DNA of 64,000 nt from Planctomycetaceae bacterium. GTDB lineage: Bacteria > Planctomycetota > Planctomycetia > Pirellulales > Lacipirellulaceae. The DNA lies in the NCBI GenBank assembly GCA_002702655.1, contig PABB01000056.1, positions 186,001-250,000 on the forward strand, in the 5' to 3' direction. The stretch's first letter is position 1. Each line of letters opens with the position of its first letter. Made by a program: the position numbers and the translations under genes. Below are positions 33,783 to 46,337 of this stretch, in pieces. A model generated the notes under the pieces. It was not told the origin of the DNA, made no database searches, and saw nothing but the letters and a program-made list of their open reading frames with translations.

Positions 33783-35144
33783 ATGATCCACCCGCTGTTG
33801 ATCCTTGCCGTGGGCTTGGCGATTGTCCTGGGCGGAATTCTGTGGCTGCGGCTCAACGCGTTTCTGCCGCTGATTGTCGCGGCGTTGGCGGTGAGTCTGC
33901 TCGCCCCGGGCTCGGTCGCCGAGCGGGTGACGCGCGTCGCGGCCGCCTTTGGCGACACGGCGGCGGGCATTGGCTTGGCCATTGTGTTTGCCTCAATCAT
34001 CGGGGCCTGTTTGGTCGAGAGCGGTGCCGCCGACCGAGTTGTCGAGGCCTGCCTGGCGGCGTTTGGGCGGCGCAACGCCGCCAACGCGCTGGCGGCCAGC
34101 GGCTTTGTCTTGTCGATACCCGTGTTCTTCGACACGGTGTTCTACCTGTTGATCCCGCTGGCGCGGTCCACCTACCGCCTGACGGGCAAACATTATTTGC
34201 TCTACCTGCTGGCGATTGGCGTGGGCGCGTCGGCGACGCACACCATGGTGCCCCCCACGCCGGGGCCGCTGCTGATGGCCGACCAACTGGGCGTGAGCGT
34301 CGGGCTGCTGGTGCTGGTCGGCGGCGCGGTCGCCGTGCCGATGACGCTCGCCGGGCTGGCCTACGCCGCGTGGATCGACCGCCGGATTGTCCTGACGAAC
34401 CCGCCGGTGATCGAGGAGCCCGCCTCCAGCGACTTGGAGGCGGCTGCGAACCGACCGCCGTTGGCCGTGGCGAGCCTGCCGGTGTTGTTGCCGTTGGTGC
34501 TGATCACCTGCGGCCCGCTGTTGGGCGCCGGCGGGGACGAGCCGGCAAGCCAGTTCGGGCAGTGGCTCTTGCTGCTGACTGATAAGAACATCGCGCTATT
34601 GCTGGCGATGATCGTCAGTCTGTTGGTGTGTCGGGCGTACCGCGTCGCGGGGCGTCCGCCGCTGTCGCAGCAGGTCGAGCAAGCAATCGTCAGCGCCGGC
34701 GCCATCGTGCTGATCACCGCGGCCGGCGGGGCATTCGGCGCCATGCTACGCACCGCCAACGTCGGCGACGCGGTGTGCGACCTGTTTGCCGTCGAGGCGG
34801 GCAGCGGCGGTTTTGCCCTGCTGTGGATCGCATTTGCGATGGCCGCCTTGGTGAAGACCAGCCAAGGCTCGACAACGGTTGCGCTGATCACCGCCAGCGC
34901 GATGATGCAGGCGCTGCGCGGCGACGCGGAGTTGGCATTTCACCCCGTTTACCTGTGCGCCGCCATCGGTTCGGGGGCCATGATCACCGGCTGGATGAAC
35001 GACAGCGGCTTCTGGATCTTCTGCCGCATGGGCGGCATCACCGAACGCGAGGGACTGCAGAGCTGGACCGTCATCATGGTCGTCATGGGAGTGGCCGGGA
35101 TGGCCACGACGCTCGCGCTGGCGACATTGTGGCCGGGCGCTTAG
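33783..35144 (+). CDS. GntP-family gluconate/organic acid permease
   Basis: The 453-residue protein has about 12-14 membrane segments and the marks of the GntP family: IHPLLILAVGLAIVLGGILWLRLNAFLPLIVAALAVSLL at the start, SGFVLSIPVFFDTVFYLLIPLA and SATHTMVPPTPGPLLMADQLGV, and the terminal MNDSGFWIFCRMGGITEREGL. These are H+ symporters for gluconate, hydroxyacids or related sugar acids. The ATG at 33783 starts the first membrane helix; the longer frame upstream is not coding. With the secreted oxidoreductase it suggests use of oxidised sugars. Confidence 0.92.
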   Translation: MIHPLLILAVGLAIVLGGILWLRLNAFLPLIVAALAVSLLAPGSVAERVTRVAAAFGDTAAGIGLAIVFASIIGACLVESGAADRVVEACLAAFGRRNAANALAASGFVLSIPVFFDTVFYLLIPLARSTYRLTGKHYLLYLLAIGVGASATHTMVPPTPGPLLMADQLGVSVGLLVLVGGAVAVPMTLAGLAYAAWIDRRIVLTNPPVIEEPASSDLEAAANRPPLAVASLPVLLPLVLITCGPLLGAGGDEPASQFGQWLLLLTDKNIALLLAMIVSLLVCRAYRVAGRPPLSQQVEQAIVSAGAIVLITAAGGAFGAMLRTANVGDAVCDLFAVEAGSGGFALLWIAFAMAALVKTSQGSTTVALITASAMMQALRGDAELAFHPVYLCAAIGSGAMITGWMNDSGFWIFCRMGGITEREGLQSWTVIMVVMGVAGMATTLALATLWPGA

Positions 35145-35279
35145 CGCGACATTTTGCGTAGCATCGCGCGGAACGTATTCGACATATCTCAGAATCTGGC
35201 GTGGCATCGCGAGAAGTGGTAAGGAGAAGGTCGGTGCAATTCCGCGGCTTGTTAGCCGGCGAGCTACGCCTCGCCGCGG

Positions 35280-38200
35280 TCACGCTCCGAACCGCGCCTT
35301 CGCCACATCCGCGATTCCCTTCAAATCCAGCTTGCCGGTGCCCAGCAGCGGGATCGCGTCGACTTCGACAAACGCCTGCTCGTCGGGGAGCCACAGGTTC
35401 GGCAAGCCCGCCGCCTTGAGGTGCTCGCAGACCTGCCTTGGCGTCTTGTCGGTGGACAGATGCAAAACAACCAGTCGCTCGCCCTTGCGCTCATCGGGCA
35501 CGGCGGTCACGGCGCAGACGGTTTCTTCCTGCTCGTCGCCGCCGAGGAATTTTTGGATCTCCTCCTCGATCCGCAGGTGGGGCACCATCTCGCCGCCGAT
35601 CTTGCTGAAGCGGCTCAGCCGCCCCGTGATTTCGATGAAACCCAGCTTGTCGAGCTTGGCTATGTCGCCGGTCACGTACCAGCCGTCGCGGACCACTTCG
35701 GCGGTCTTGGCGGGGTCGTCCATGTAGCCCTTCATCACGTTGGGGCCCTTCACCAGCAGCATGCCGGCGGTTTCGGGAGGCAACTCGGCGCCCGTGTCGG
35801 GATCGACGATCTTGGCCGCCACTCCCGGGACGCAGCGGCCGACGGTCCCTTCCTTGCAGTCCTGCTCGCGCGACTGGCTGCGGCTGGCGGGGACGTTCAC
35901 GCTGACCAGCGGGGAGAGCTCCGTCGTGCCGTAGCCTTCGACCGGGCGGACGCCGAACTTCTGCTCGAACGCCTCGCACAGACTCACCGGCAGCTTCTCC
36001 GCGCCGGCGACGGCGATCTCCAGCTTGGCGAAATCGACGGGGTCGATGCGACGCAGGTAATTCCGCAAGAACGTGGGCGTACACAGCAGCACGGTGGCGC
36101 CGCGCTCGCGGGCCAGCTTGCCCACCTGCTTCGCTTCCAGCGGGCTAAAGTGGTACGCCGCCCGCAGGTCGAGCCCCAGCACGGTCCACAGCGTGACGGT
36201 GAATCCCAGCGAGTGGAAGAACGGCACGATCCCCAGCAGCACGTCGTCGGCCCGCAGGTGCACCGTCTGGTCAATGGCTTCGACGTTGGAGCCGATGTTA
36301 TGGTGAGTGAGCACCACGCCCTTGGGGTCGCCGGTGCTGCCGCTGGTGAAGATGACGGTCAGATCGTCGTCGCCGTTCATCTTCGAGAGGCCCAGCACGC
36401 GATCCAACACGGCCGCGGGCGTGGCGTAGGCCATGCCGGCGCCGACCACTTTGTCCACGGTCGTCAGCTTGTCAGCGAGGTCTTCCAGGCACACGACCTC
36501 CGCGTCGATTTCCATGTCGACCTTGTCGAGCACCTTGCGGCTGGTCAGCACGTGCTTGATGCCCGCCTTGGCGATGCACTTGTTCATCACCGTTTGGCTG
36601 ACGGTGTAATTCAGGTTGCACGCCACGCGCCCGGCCAGCGTCAGCGCCGCGTTGACCACGACGGCGCCGTTGGAGGGCGGCAACAACACGCCGACATATT
36701 TCTCGCCGCCGGCGGCATTCGGCGCAACGCCGCCGAACACCTCGCGCTCCAGCATGCGTCGCAGGATGAGCGACTTCATCAGCAACTGCCCGCCCGTCAG
36801 CGACCCGCCCGTGCTGTCGGCGATCTTCCAGCGGAACATCGACTTCTTGCATTTGCGAATCATTACCCGGGGTAGAACCATGGCGCGCTGCCTCCTGCCG
36901 GTCACGGCGTCGGCCCCCAGCTGCTGCACAGCGCTGCGGACCTGCAAGATAGTTTGCGGACGAGGAATCGGTTGGCCGAACCAAATGGAAACGCGGCGAG
37001 GCCCGGCCTGGGGCCACTTCCAGAAGAACTTGCCCCCCCGGAAGCTGAAGATACTGCCCCACAGCTCATCGAGATAGACCGGTACGACTGGAGCGTCCGT
37101 CCCCTTGACGATTTGCAGCAGCCCGGGTCGGAATGGCTGCAGTTGGCCGCTGCGGGTGATGCCGCCCTCGGGGAAGATGCAGACCAACTCGCCGTTCTGC
37201 AGCGCTTGCCGCGCCGTGGCGATGGCCGAGCGGGCCGCCTTGGGAGTTCGTTTGATGGGAATCGCGCCCATGATGCTGGCCAGATGCTTGGACCACCACC
37301 GCTGGACGAAATTGCCCGCAATGATCATTCGCACCGGCCGCTGCGAGATCGCCACGATCAGCAACCCGTCGAGCCACGACACGTGGTTGGGCGCAAGCAG
37401 CGCCGGTCCCGTCTCCGGCAGGTTTTCGCGACCAAATAGACGCACCTTGTAAAACGTGTGGGTGATCAACCACGCCAGAAACCGGATCGTCGCCTGCGGG
37501 ATCAGCACCACGATGTACACGAACACCGGCACCGTCAGCACGCCGCACAACAGGAAGATCTGGCGCGCGGACAACAGCGGGTGGCCGAGCATTTCGTTGT
37601 AGACCGCTTCGACCAGCTGTTCGTGTTCGGGGTGGGCTTGCATGAACGCCGCCACGTCGACCTTCTCGCCCCGACGCTTCGCGGCCCGCATGCCGTCCCA
37701 GACCTCCTCGGCCAGAGCGACGTCGGCGGGCGACTGCAGCTGCGTGGTCACTCGGCCAAGATCGGACGGCGCGGTGGGCAGACGCAGCGCCCAAAATGCC
37801 ACCGACGCGACCAGAATGCCGCCGAACGTGAGGAAGTTGCTGGCCGCCAGGATCGAGCCGCGGTTCTTTTGCGGGCTGAAATGCTGCATGTACGCGGCCA
37901 GCGGCACGTCGAACAATCCGCCGCTGAAGCCCAACAGAAACAGCAGCAACCCGGCCGCTACGTAGCTGATGGTCCACTCGCCGCTGGGCTCGAAGAACTC
38001 GCCCTCGATAGTGAACAGCAGGTAAGTCACCAGAGCCAACCCGCCGGCGCCCAGCGGCACCATGCCCAGCTCGACCTTGCCCTTGGACCACACGCCGGCC
38101 AGCACGCTCCCCACGCCCACGCCCACCACCAGGGCCACCAGTAGCCCCGACATTTGCGACTGCTTGGTCGCGAGCCCCTCGACCGCGAACTGGTCGATGT

Positions 38201-38993
38201 TCAGATTGGCCAACCCGCCCAGCGACCAGAAAAACGCAATGCCCACCGCCACGCGGCCCATGGCGGGCGTGTAGGCCAGCGTCTTCAAATCCCGCCACGT
38301 TTGCCGCGCGGCGTCCCAAGGGAAATGGCGGCCGGGGTCGGCCGGCGGGAGCGGTCGCATCATCAGGCTCACCGCCCAACCGACCGCCGCGACGCCGATC
38401 AGCACAATGGCCGACAGCCACCACCGCTCCTGCCCGTGGGGGCCTGTCACGTCGGCCAGCACGCTGCCGGTGACCGCGCCGATGCTGGTGGCGATCACGG
38501 TGGTCAGCCCGATGATGCCGTTGGCGGCCGAGATGCGGCTGTCGTCGAGAATCTCGGGGATGCTGCCCAACTTGGCGGGGCCGAACAGAGCGCTTTGCGC
38601 ACCCATCAGCCCCAGCACGCACAGCATAAACCACACCTGCCCCAGCAGGATGCCGGCCACCGCCAGCACCATGATCAGCACTTCCAGCGCTTTGCATGCC
38701 ACCACGACCGAACGCTTGCTGTATCGATCGGCCAAGTAGCCTGCCGGCGCGGCCAGCAGGAGATACGGCAGCACGAACGCCACCGTGCCCATGGCCAGGA
38801 TCTTGCCCACATTGGCCGGGTTCGTGACGTACTGTTTGCCGACGCCAATGACCAACCACCGCAGGATGTTGTCGTTGGTCGCTCCCAGCAGCTGCGTGAC
38901 AAGCAGCGCCATGAAGCTGCGCGACAACAGCGAGTGGTCGCGGTCGACGGCGGCAAAGTGTTTGCTGCCCTTGGCGAGTTGGCCGGCCGTCAT
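35280..38993 (-). CDS. LplT-type MFS flippase / PlsC acyltransferase / acyl-ACP ligase fusion
   Basis: The 1237-residue protein joins three activities of lysophospholipid repair. Residues 1-510 form a 12-helix MFS transporter like LplT, with a 50-residue hydrophilic insert between late helices. Residues 515-740 form a PlsC-type acyltransferase with NHVSWLDG (H-x4-D, about 536) and FPEGGITRSG. Residues 770-1237 form an AMP-dependent acyl-ACP synthetase with TVIFTSGSTGDPKGVVLTHH (about 882), YGTTELSP and WYVTGDIAKLD. In E. coli these are two adjacent genes, lplT and aas. The ATG at 38993 is preferred to the TTG ten codons upstream. Confidence 0.92.
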   Translation of the reverse strand: MTAGQLAKGSKHFAAVDRDHSLLSRSFMALLVTQLLGATNDNILRWLVIGVGKQYVTNPANVGKILAMGTVAFVLPYLLLAAPAGYLADRYSKRSVVVACKALEVLIMVLAVAGILLGQVWFMLCVLGLMGAQSALFGPAKLGSIPEILDDSRISAANGIIGLTTVIATSIGAVTGSVLADVTGPHGQERWWLSAIVLIGVAAVGWAVSLMMRPLPPADPGRHFPWDAARQTWRDLKTLAYTPAMGRVAVGIAFFWSLGGLANLNIDQFAVEGLATKQSQMSGLLVALVVGVGVGSVLAGVWSKGKVELGMVPLGAGGLALVTYLLFTIEGEFFEPSGEWTISYVAAGLLLFLLGFSGGLFDVPLAAYMQHFSPQKNRGSILAASNFLTFGGILVASVAFWALRLPTAPSDLGRVTTQLQSPADVALAEEVWDGMRAAKRRGEKVDVAAFMQAHPEHEQLVEAVYNEMLGHPLLSARQIFLLCGVLTVPVFVYIVVLIPQATIRFLAWLITHTFYKVRLFGRENLPETGPALLAPNHVSWLDGLLIVAISQRPVRMIIAGNFVQRWWSKHLASIMGAIPIKRTPKAARSAIATARQALQNGELVCIFPEGGITRSGQLQPFRPGLLQIVKGTDAPVVPVYLDELWGSIFSFRGGKFFWKWPQAGPRRVSIWFGQPIPRPQTILQVRSAVQQLGADAVTGRRQRAMVLPRVMIRKCKKSMFRWKIADSTGGSLTGGQLLMKSLILRRMLEREVFGGVAPNAAGGEKYVGVLLPPSNGAVVVNAALTLAGRVACNLNYTVSQTVMNKCIAKAGIKHVLTSRKVLDKVDMEIDAEVVCLEDLADKLTTVDKVVGAGMAYATPAAVLDRVLGLSKMNGDDDLTVIFTSGSTGDPKGVVLTHHNIGSNVEAIDQTVHLRADDVLLGIVPFFHSLGFTVTLWTVLGLDLRAAYHFSPLEAKQVGKLARERGATVLLCTPTFLRNYLRRIDPVDFAKLEIAVAGAEKLPVSLCEAFEQKFGVRPVEGYGTTELSPLVSVNVPASRSQSREQDCKEGTVGRCVPGVAAKIVDPDTGAELPPETAGMLLVKGPNVMKGYMDDPAKTAEVVRDGWYVTGDIAKLDKLGFIEITGRLSRFSKIGGEMVPHLRIEEEIQKFLGGDEQEETVCAVTAVPDERKGERLVVLHLSTDKTPRQVCEHLKAAGLPNLWLPDEQAFVEVDAIPLLGTGKLDLKGIADVAKARFGA

Positions 38994-39621
38994 GCGAGAG
39001 TGCGCGGAGGTAGGAGCATACAAGTGCCGGGGTCGTAATCCTCTACTTTAGAACGCCACGCCGTCAGCGGATAGCGGCCCATTGGGGCGGGATCAGTTTG
39101 CGATACGCACCGACATTCCCACGGCCGCGACCTGGCCAAGTCGCTGGCAGCGCGCCGCTGGACGCGCCCCCGCCACCTTCCCTGTCGCCGGCGAGCTCCT
39201 CAGCTTGCGGCTCACGCGAACATGTCAGTGCCAAACGTTCTCGGGCTGCCATTCTGGCGGCTGCCGCGGGTGTTTGCGTGGCGGGCGCGGCCACCCCACG
39301 CTGTCACATTGGCAGCATGCCGCACGGCCGGCCGCTTTGGCAGATGTCGCTGATTCAGCGCAACCTGTTTCATGGTATGCTCTTGCGTTTATCGATCGTT
39401 GTCTCGTCGAACCGGCATGGCCTTTGCAAACCAGTCCTCTCAACCAATTGCCCCGCCGGGTGGCCCGTGCGGCCCCTCGGCGATTGCGCATACATCGTCA
39501 CCTCAGCGAGTCGTCCAGAGGAATCTCGCTGAACAACGACCACCCCACTGGTTTCGACACGCGCGGATCACACGGGCGCCCCGCCCGCCGCGTCACCGGG
39601 GCAGAAGGAGAGAACAAACTC
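38994..39621 (+). other. 628-bp gap upstream of dnaK
   Basis: I see no gene here. Open frames are arginine/proline-rich and lack starts with ribosome binding sites. No CIRCE dyad (TTAGCACTC-N9-GAGTGCTAA) is present. The promoters of dnaK and of the divergent fusion gene must lie here, but I cannot place them with confidence. Confidence 0.55.
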
Positions 39622-41532
39622 ATGGCTGCAGGCGAAAAAATCATCGGCATCGACCTGGGTACCACCAACAGCGTGGTCGCCGTCATGGACGGCAAAGAAG
39701 CCAAGGTCATCCCCAACCCCGAAGGCAACCGGCTCACGCCCAGCGTGGTCGCGTTCACCGACAAGGAAGAAGTCCTCGTGGGCGAACCGGCCCGCCGGCA
39801 GGCGGTGACCAACCCCGCGCGCACGATCTACAGCATCAAGCGCTTCATGGGCCGGCGGCACAGCGAAGTCGCCAGCGAGGAGAAGATCGTCCCCTACAAA
39901 GTCACCGGCGGCGCCGAGGACTATGTGAAGGTCGAGGTCGACGGCAAGGAATTCACTCCGCCGGAAATCTCCGCCAAGACGCTCCGCAAGCTCAAGGAGT
40001 CCGCCGAGGCGTACCTGGGTCATACCGTCAACAAGGCGGTGATCACCGTGCCAGCGTACTTTAACGACGCCCAGCGGCAAGCGACCAAGGACGCCGGCCA
40101 GATCGCCGGACTGGAAGTCGCGCGGATCATCAACGAGCCGACCGCCGCGTCGCTCGCCTACGGTCTGGACAAGAAAGCGCAGGAGAAGATCTGCGTGTTC
40201 GACCTCGGCGGCGGTACGTTCGACGTGTCGATCCTGGAAGTGGCCGACGGCGTGTTCCGCGTGATCAGCACCAACGGCGACACCCACCTGGGCGGCGACG
40301 ACTTTGACGAAGAGCTGATCAACTACGTCGCCAGCGAGTTCCAGAAGGAACAGGGCATCGATCTGCGCAAGGATCAGATGGCTCTGCAGCGTCTGCAGGA
40401 AGCTTGCGAAAAGGCCAAGAAGGAGCTCAGCTCGGCCCAGTCGACCGACCTGAACCTGCCGTTCATCACGGCCGACGCGTCCGGCCCCAAGCACTTGCAG
40501 ATGAACATCACCCGGGCCAAGTTCGAGCAGCTCGTCGATGACCTCGTCGAGCGCACCCGCGGCCCGGTGATGCAGGCGCTCAAAGACGCCAAGATGTCGC
40601 CCAGCGACATCGACGAGGTGGTGTTGGTCGGCGGTTCGACCCGCATTCCCAAGGTCCAAGAGCTCGTCAAGGAGATCTTCGGCAAGGACCCGCACAAGGG
40701 CGTCAACCCGGACGAAGTCGTGGCCATTGGCGCCGCGATCCAGGGCGGCGTGCTGTCGGGCGAAGTGCAGGACATCCTGCTGCTGGACGTCACCCCGCTG
40801 TCGCTGGGCATCGAAACCCTGGGCGGCGTGATGACCAAGCTGGTCGAGAAGAACACCACGATCCCGACCGAGCGGAAGCAGGTCTTCAGCACGGCCGACG
40901 ACAACCAGACGGCGGTCACCGTGCGAGTGTTCCAGGGCGAGCGCGAAATGTGCGCCGACAACCGGCTGCTGGGCCAGTTCAACCTGGAAGGCATCCCGCC
41001 GGCGCCGCGCGGCGTGCCGCAAATCGAGGTCAAGTTCGACATCGACGCCAACGGCATCCTGAACGTGTCGGCCAAGGATCTCGGCACGGGCAAGGCGGCC
41101 GAGGTGAAGATCGAGCAGTCCAGCGGTCTCTCGGAAGAGGAGATCGAAAAGATGCAGAAGGACGCCGCGGCCCATGCCGAGGAGGATAAGCAGAAACGCA
41201 AGCTGGTCGAAGCCCGCAACGAAGCGGACTCCAAGGCGTACCAGATCGAAAAGCTCATCAAGGAGCAGGGCGACAACCTGAAGGACGCCGACAAGACGGC
41301 GCTGGAAGGCGCCATCGCCAAGGTGCGCGAAGCGGCCAAGGGCGAGGACGCCGACGCGATCAAGTCGGCCGTCAGCGAACTGGAAGCCGCCAGCCATGCG
41401 ATGAGCGAAGCGCTCTACAAGTCGGCCGCCGAAGCCGGCGCCGGGGCGGATGCGTCGGCCTCCGCCGCCAGCGAAGGAGGCGACAGCGCCGATGACGACG
41501 CGATCGACGCGGAGTTCGAGGTGAAGAGCTAA
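39622..41532 (+). CDS. dnaK: Chaperone protein DnaK (Hsp70)
   Basis: The 636-residue protein is a complete cytoplasmic Hsp70. The ATPase domain has [53 protein letters not shown] and [14 protein letters not shown]; the linker reads [18 protein letters not shown], and the substrate-binding domain and helical lid follow, ending in an acidic tail ([16 protein letters not shown]). The ATG at 39622 follows GAAGGAGAGAA. No grpE or dnaJ is adjacent. Two hairpins follow the gene, one a good intrinsic terminator. clpB comes next, so the two disaggregation partners are neighbours. Confidence 0.98.
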   Translation: MAAGEKIIGIDLGTTNSVVAVMDGKEAKVIPNPEGNRLTPSVVAFTDKEEVLVGEPARRQAVTNPARTIYSIKRFMGRRHSEVASEEKIVPYKVTGGAEDYVKVEVDGKEFTPPEISAKTLRKLKESAEAYLGHTVNKAVITVPAYFNDAQRQATKDAGQIAGLEVARIINEPTAASLAYGLDKKAQEKICVFDLGGGTFDVSILEVADGVFRVISTNGDTHLGGDDFDEELINYVASEFQKEQGIDLRKDQMALQRLQEACEKAKKELSSAQSTDLNLPFITADASGPKHLQMNITRAKFEQLVDDLVERTRGPVMQALKDAKMSPSDIDEVVLVGGSTRIPKVQELVKEIFGKDPHKGVNPDEVVAIGAAIQGGVLSGEVQDILLLDVTPLSLGIETLGGVMTKLVEKNTTIPTERKQVFSTADDNQTAVTVRVFQGEREMCADNRLLGQFNLEGIPPAPRGVPQIEVKFDIDANGILNVSAKDLGTGKAAEVKIEQSSGLSEEEIEKMQKDAAAHAEEDKQKRKLVEARNEADSKAYQIEKLIKEQGDNLKDADKTALEGAIAKVREAAKGEDADAIKSAVSELEAASHAMSEALYKSAAEAGAGADASASAASEGGDSADDDAIDAEFEVKS

Positions 41533-41579
41533 CGCAGCTGTGGCGATTGGCTACTAGCTGCGAGCCGAACGAAGCCAAA

Positions 41580-41615
41580 CCGTCGGCTGTCGGTGAGGGA
41601 ACCGACAGCCGACGG
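41580..41615 (+). terminator. 15-bp perfect hairpin after dnaK
   Basis: CCGTCGGCTGTCGGT at 41580-41594 pairs exactly with 41601-41615 around a 6-nt loop, 48 nt after the stop codon. It lacks a T-run, so it may stabilise the mRNA end or act with the terminator 59 nt downstream. Confidence 0.55.
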
Positions 41616-41673
41616 GGGCTCGCTTCGCGGCTGCTCGCCGAATTGCCCGGCCCGATGGCGGGTCACCCCAATT

Positions 41674-41694
41674 GGCCCCTGTCGGGGCCTTTTT
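41674..41694 (+). terminator. Intrinsic terminator of dnaK
   Basis: GGCCCC and GGGGCC form a short G+C stem with a TGTC loop, directly followed by TTTTT at 41690-41694. This is the usual form of a Rho-independent terminator and separates dnaK from clpB. Confidence 0.75.
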
Positions 41695-41793
41695 CACGCC
41701 TTTATCCAACGAGACGCACCCACTTTCCGACAGGATTTTCACTTCCCACTCAATTCTAAAAGCTAACGGCCAATCACTGCTAGCTCCCCGACC

Positions 41794-44441
<2,648 letters not shown>

Positions 44442-44445
<4 letters not shown>

Positions 44446-46046
44446 CATGCGGCCCGCTCGCGAAGCACCGCCACCGCCGTTGCTGCGAGTAGCACGAGCG
44501 CGACGGTGCTTGGCTCAGGGATTGTCGTGGCCGTTGCAGTTGCGGGCAAACTGAAGCCGTTTTGGTACTGCCAGACGAGAAAGTCAAAGCTCGCGCTGGT
44601 TCCGTCCCCATCGGCGTCGGCCATGTCGTCCACGCCGTACGAGGTCTGCCAGATACCCAGGTCGATCTCGTCAACGTCGCCGTCGTGGTCAAAGTCGGCT
44701 TCCAGCGGCCCGGGGATCTCGGCGACGCCGTAGATCAGCACTTCGTAGTCCCCCGACAACTCGGCAAACGTTGCCTTGGGCGAGGGCCGCACTTCGACCA
44801 GGTACTCGCCCGTCGCGGGGATCTCCACGTCGATCACGATGCTGTCGGTGCTCTCGAACTGATCGTCGCTCCACGCGGCCGGACCGACAATCGTGGCGGC
44901 GGGGTAGGGCAGCGGCAGCAAAGTCGTCGCGTCGAGCACCTCCAAGACCGGGTCGATCGTGTCGGTGATCCGGCCGTCGCCAATCGACAGGATGTGGGAG
45001 ATGACCTCCACGGTCACTTTGGCGCCGGCGGGGGCGCCGAACTTGTAGTAGTCAACGTCCACGGTCGACATGCTGCTCTTGTCCTCCAGCGAACCGACGA
45101 CGAGGCCGGCGAACGCGGGAAACTCGTCGGGGCCGTCGCCGGGCGCGTAGGGCATGCCGGGGATGCGCCCGAACGGATCGGGCGGTTGGGTCGTGTTGGG
45201 GATCATCAGCGGCGACATCGGCACAAACGGCGTCCCGGGCCCCGGCCCGTCGGGGACGTCGCCCCCGGCGTCGAGCGCCTCGGACAGCAGCAGCGGATTG
45301 TCGCCCAGGTCGTCTTCGATCTTGTTGATCATCAGCTTGACCGCCGAGCGAGGGCTGAGCCAACTGGGCGTCAACAGGTTCTCGGGCGTGAGCGCCACCG
45401 CCGAGTTGAGCCCCATCACGTGGAACTCGGCGTTCGTGCTGCCACTGGGCCCCAGGTAGGTCGGCGCGTACTTGCTGCCGGCGACGCCGATGCCTTCGCC
45501 AATCGGCGAGAACGAATCGTGATGCCGCAAGCCGAACGAATGCCCAAGCTCGTGCGCGGCGAGGTTGGCGGTGGCGATGACGATGTTCTCGGAGGTCAGC
45601 AGGTCTCCCTCTGTCCACACGCCGCCGCCGAACTCCGGCGCCCGGGGCAGTCCGGCAAAACTCTTCAGCAGCCGCACGGGATGGATCGTCACGTCGTCGT
45701 CGTCATCGAGATTGCGGAAGTCGATCTTGTCGGCGTGCCCCAGCCCGGCGTTCACTTTCACCAAGGTCGAAGTGAAGGGCGGCGGGGCCGTGTCGAGAAA
45801 GTCGATGCCGAACGGCCCTCCGAACGGGTCCTCCGGCGCCGTGAAGAACGTGCCGTGCAAAATGCCCAACACCGCCTCGCGCTCGGCGGGGCTGTATTCG
45901 TAGTCGTCTTCCTCGCCGGGCAGCTCGGGCGTGGTGAACGTGTCGAAATCGACCCACACGGTTTGCGTGGCGGCACACGGGGCGGCGAGCAGCAGCGCAA
46001 CGACCAGCGCGCCGAGCCCCCGGCAGGGCGGCAAGCAGAAAAGCAT
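44442..46046 (-). CDS. Secreted matrixin-like metalloprotease with dockerin-like loops and PEP-CTERM tail
   Basis: The 534-residue protein has a signal peptide (to about 26, ending PCAATQ). The zinc motif [15 protein letters not shown] (about 163-177) is the HExxHxxGxxH signature of metzincins/matrixins. A beta-domain resembling bacterial pre-peptidase C-terminal domains follows (about 340-445, [21 protein letters not shown]). Residues 449-505 hold two dockerin-like calcium loops ([34 protein letters not shown]), and residues 509-534 are a PEP-CTERM signal ([23 protein letters not shown]). It is probably exported and anchored or released by exosortase. Confidence 0.87.
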
Positions 46047-46337
46047 GATTCAGTCCTCAGTACGGCGTTGGCGTGAACAGGGAAGTCAACGGCCTCTTCC
46101 CGAGCCTCAACGTCGTGTGCGGCAGGTCTGATCGCGAGGGCGACGGCAATCAGGTTGCCGGCCCCGCACAGTTGATTGTAAGGACTGATTGGAAAGGATC
46201 AAATCATCCGGGCAGCGCCTGCACGGAGTGTGCGCAAAGGCCGTGAAAATGGCGGCGAGCGTCGCGCACAAGCTCAGAATCCTGGTCCGCGTCGATCCCG
46301 TTGTGCGGCAGCATCAACGTCGCTGAACCGCATCGCG

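Noticed and set aside
37066-38859. 597-residue frame on the same strand as the LplT-acyltransferase fusion
   Set aside because: It is an out-of-frame shadow rich in Arg and Gly; the fusion frame has all domain motifs.
38994-39621. CIRCE operator for dnaK
   Set aside because: No TTAGCACTC-N9-GAGTGCTAA dyad is found; heat-shock control must be of another kind.
39568-41397. 609-residue frame antisense to dnaK
   Set aside because: A known type of mirror frame of Hsp70 genes; dnaK itself is complete.
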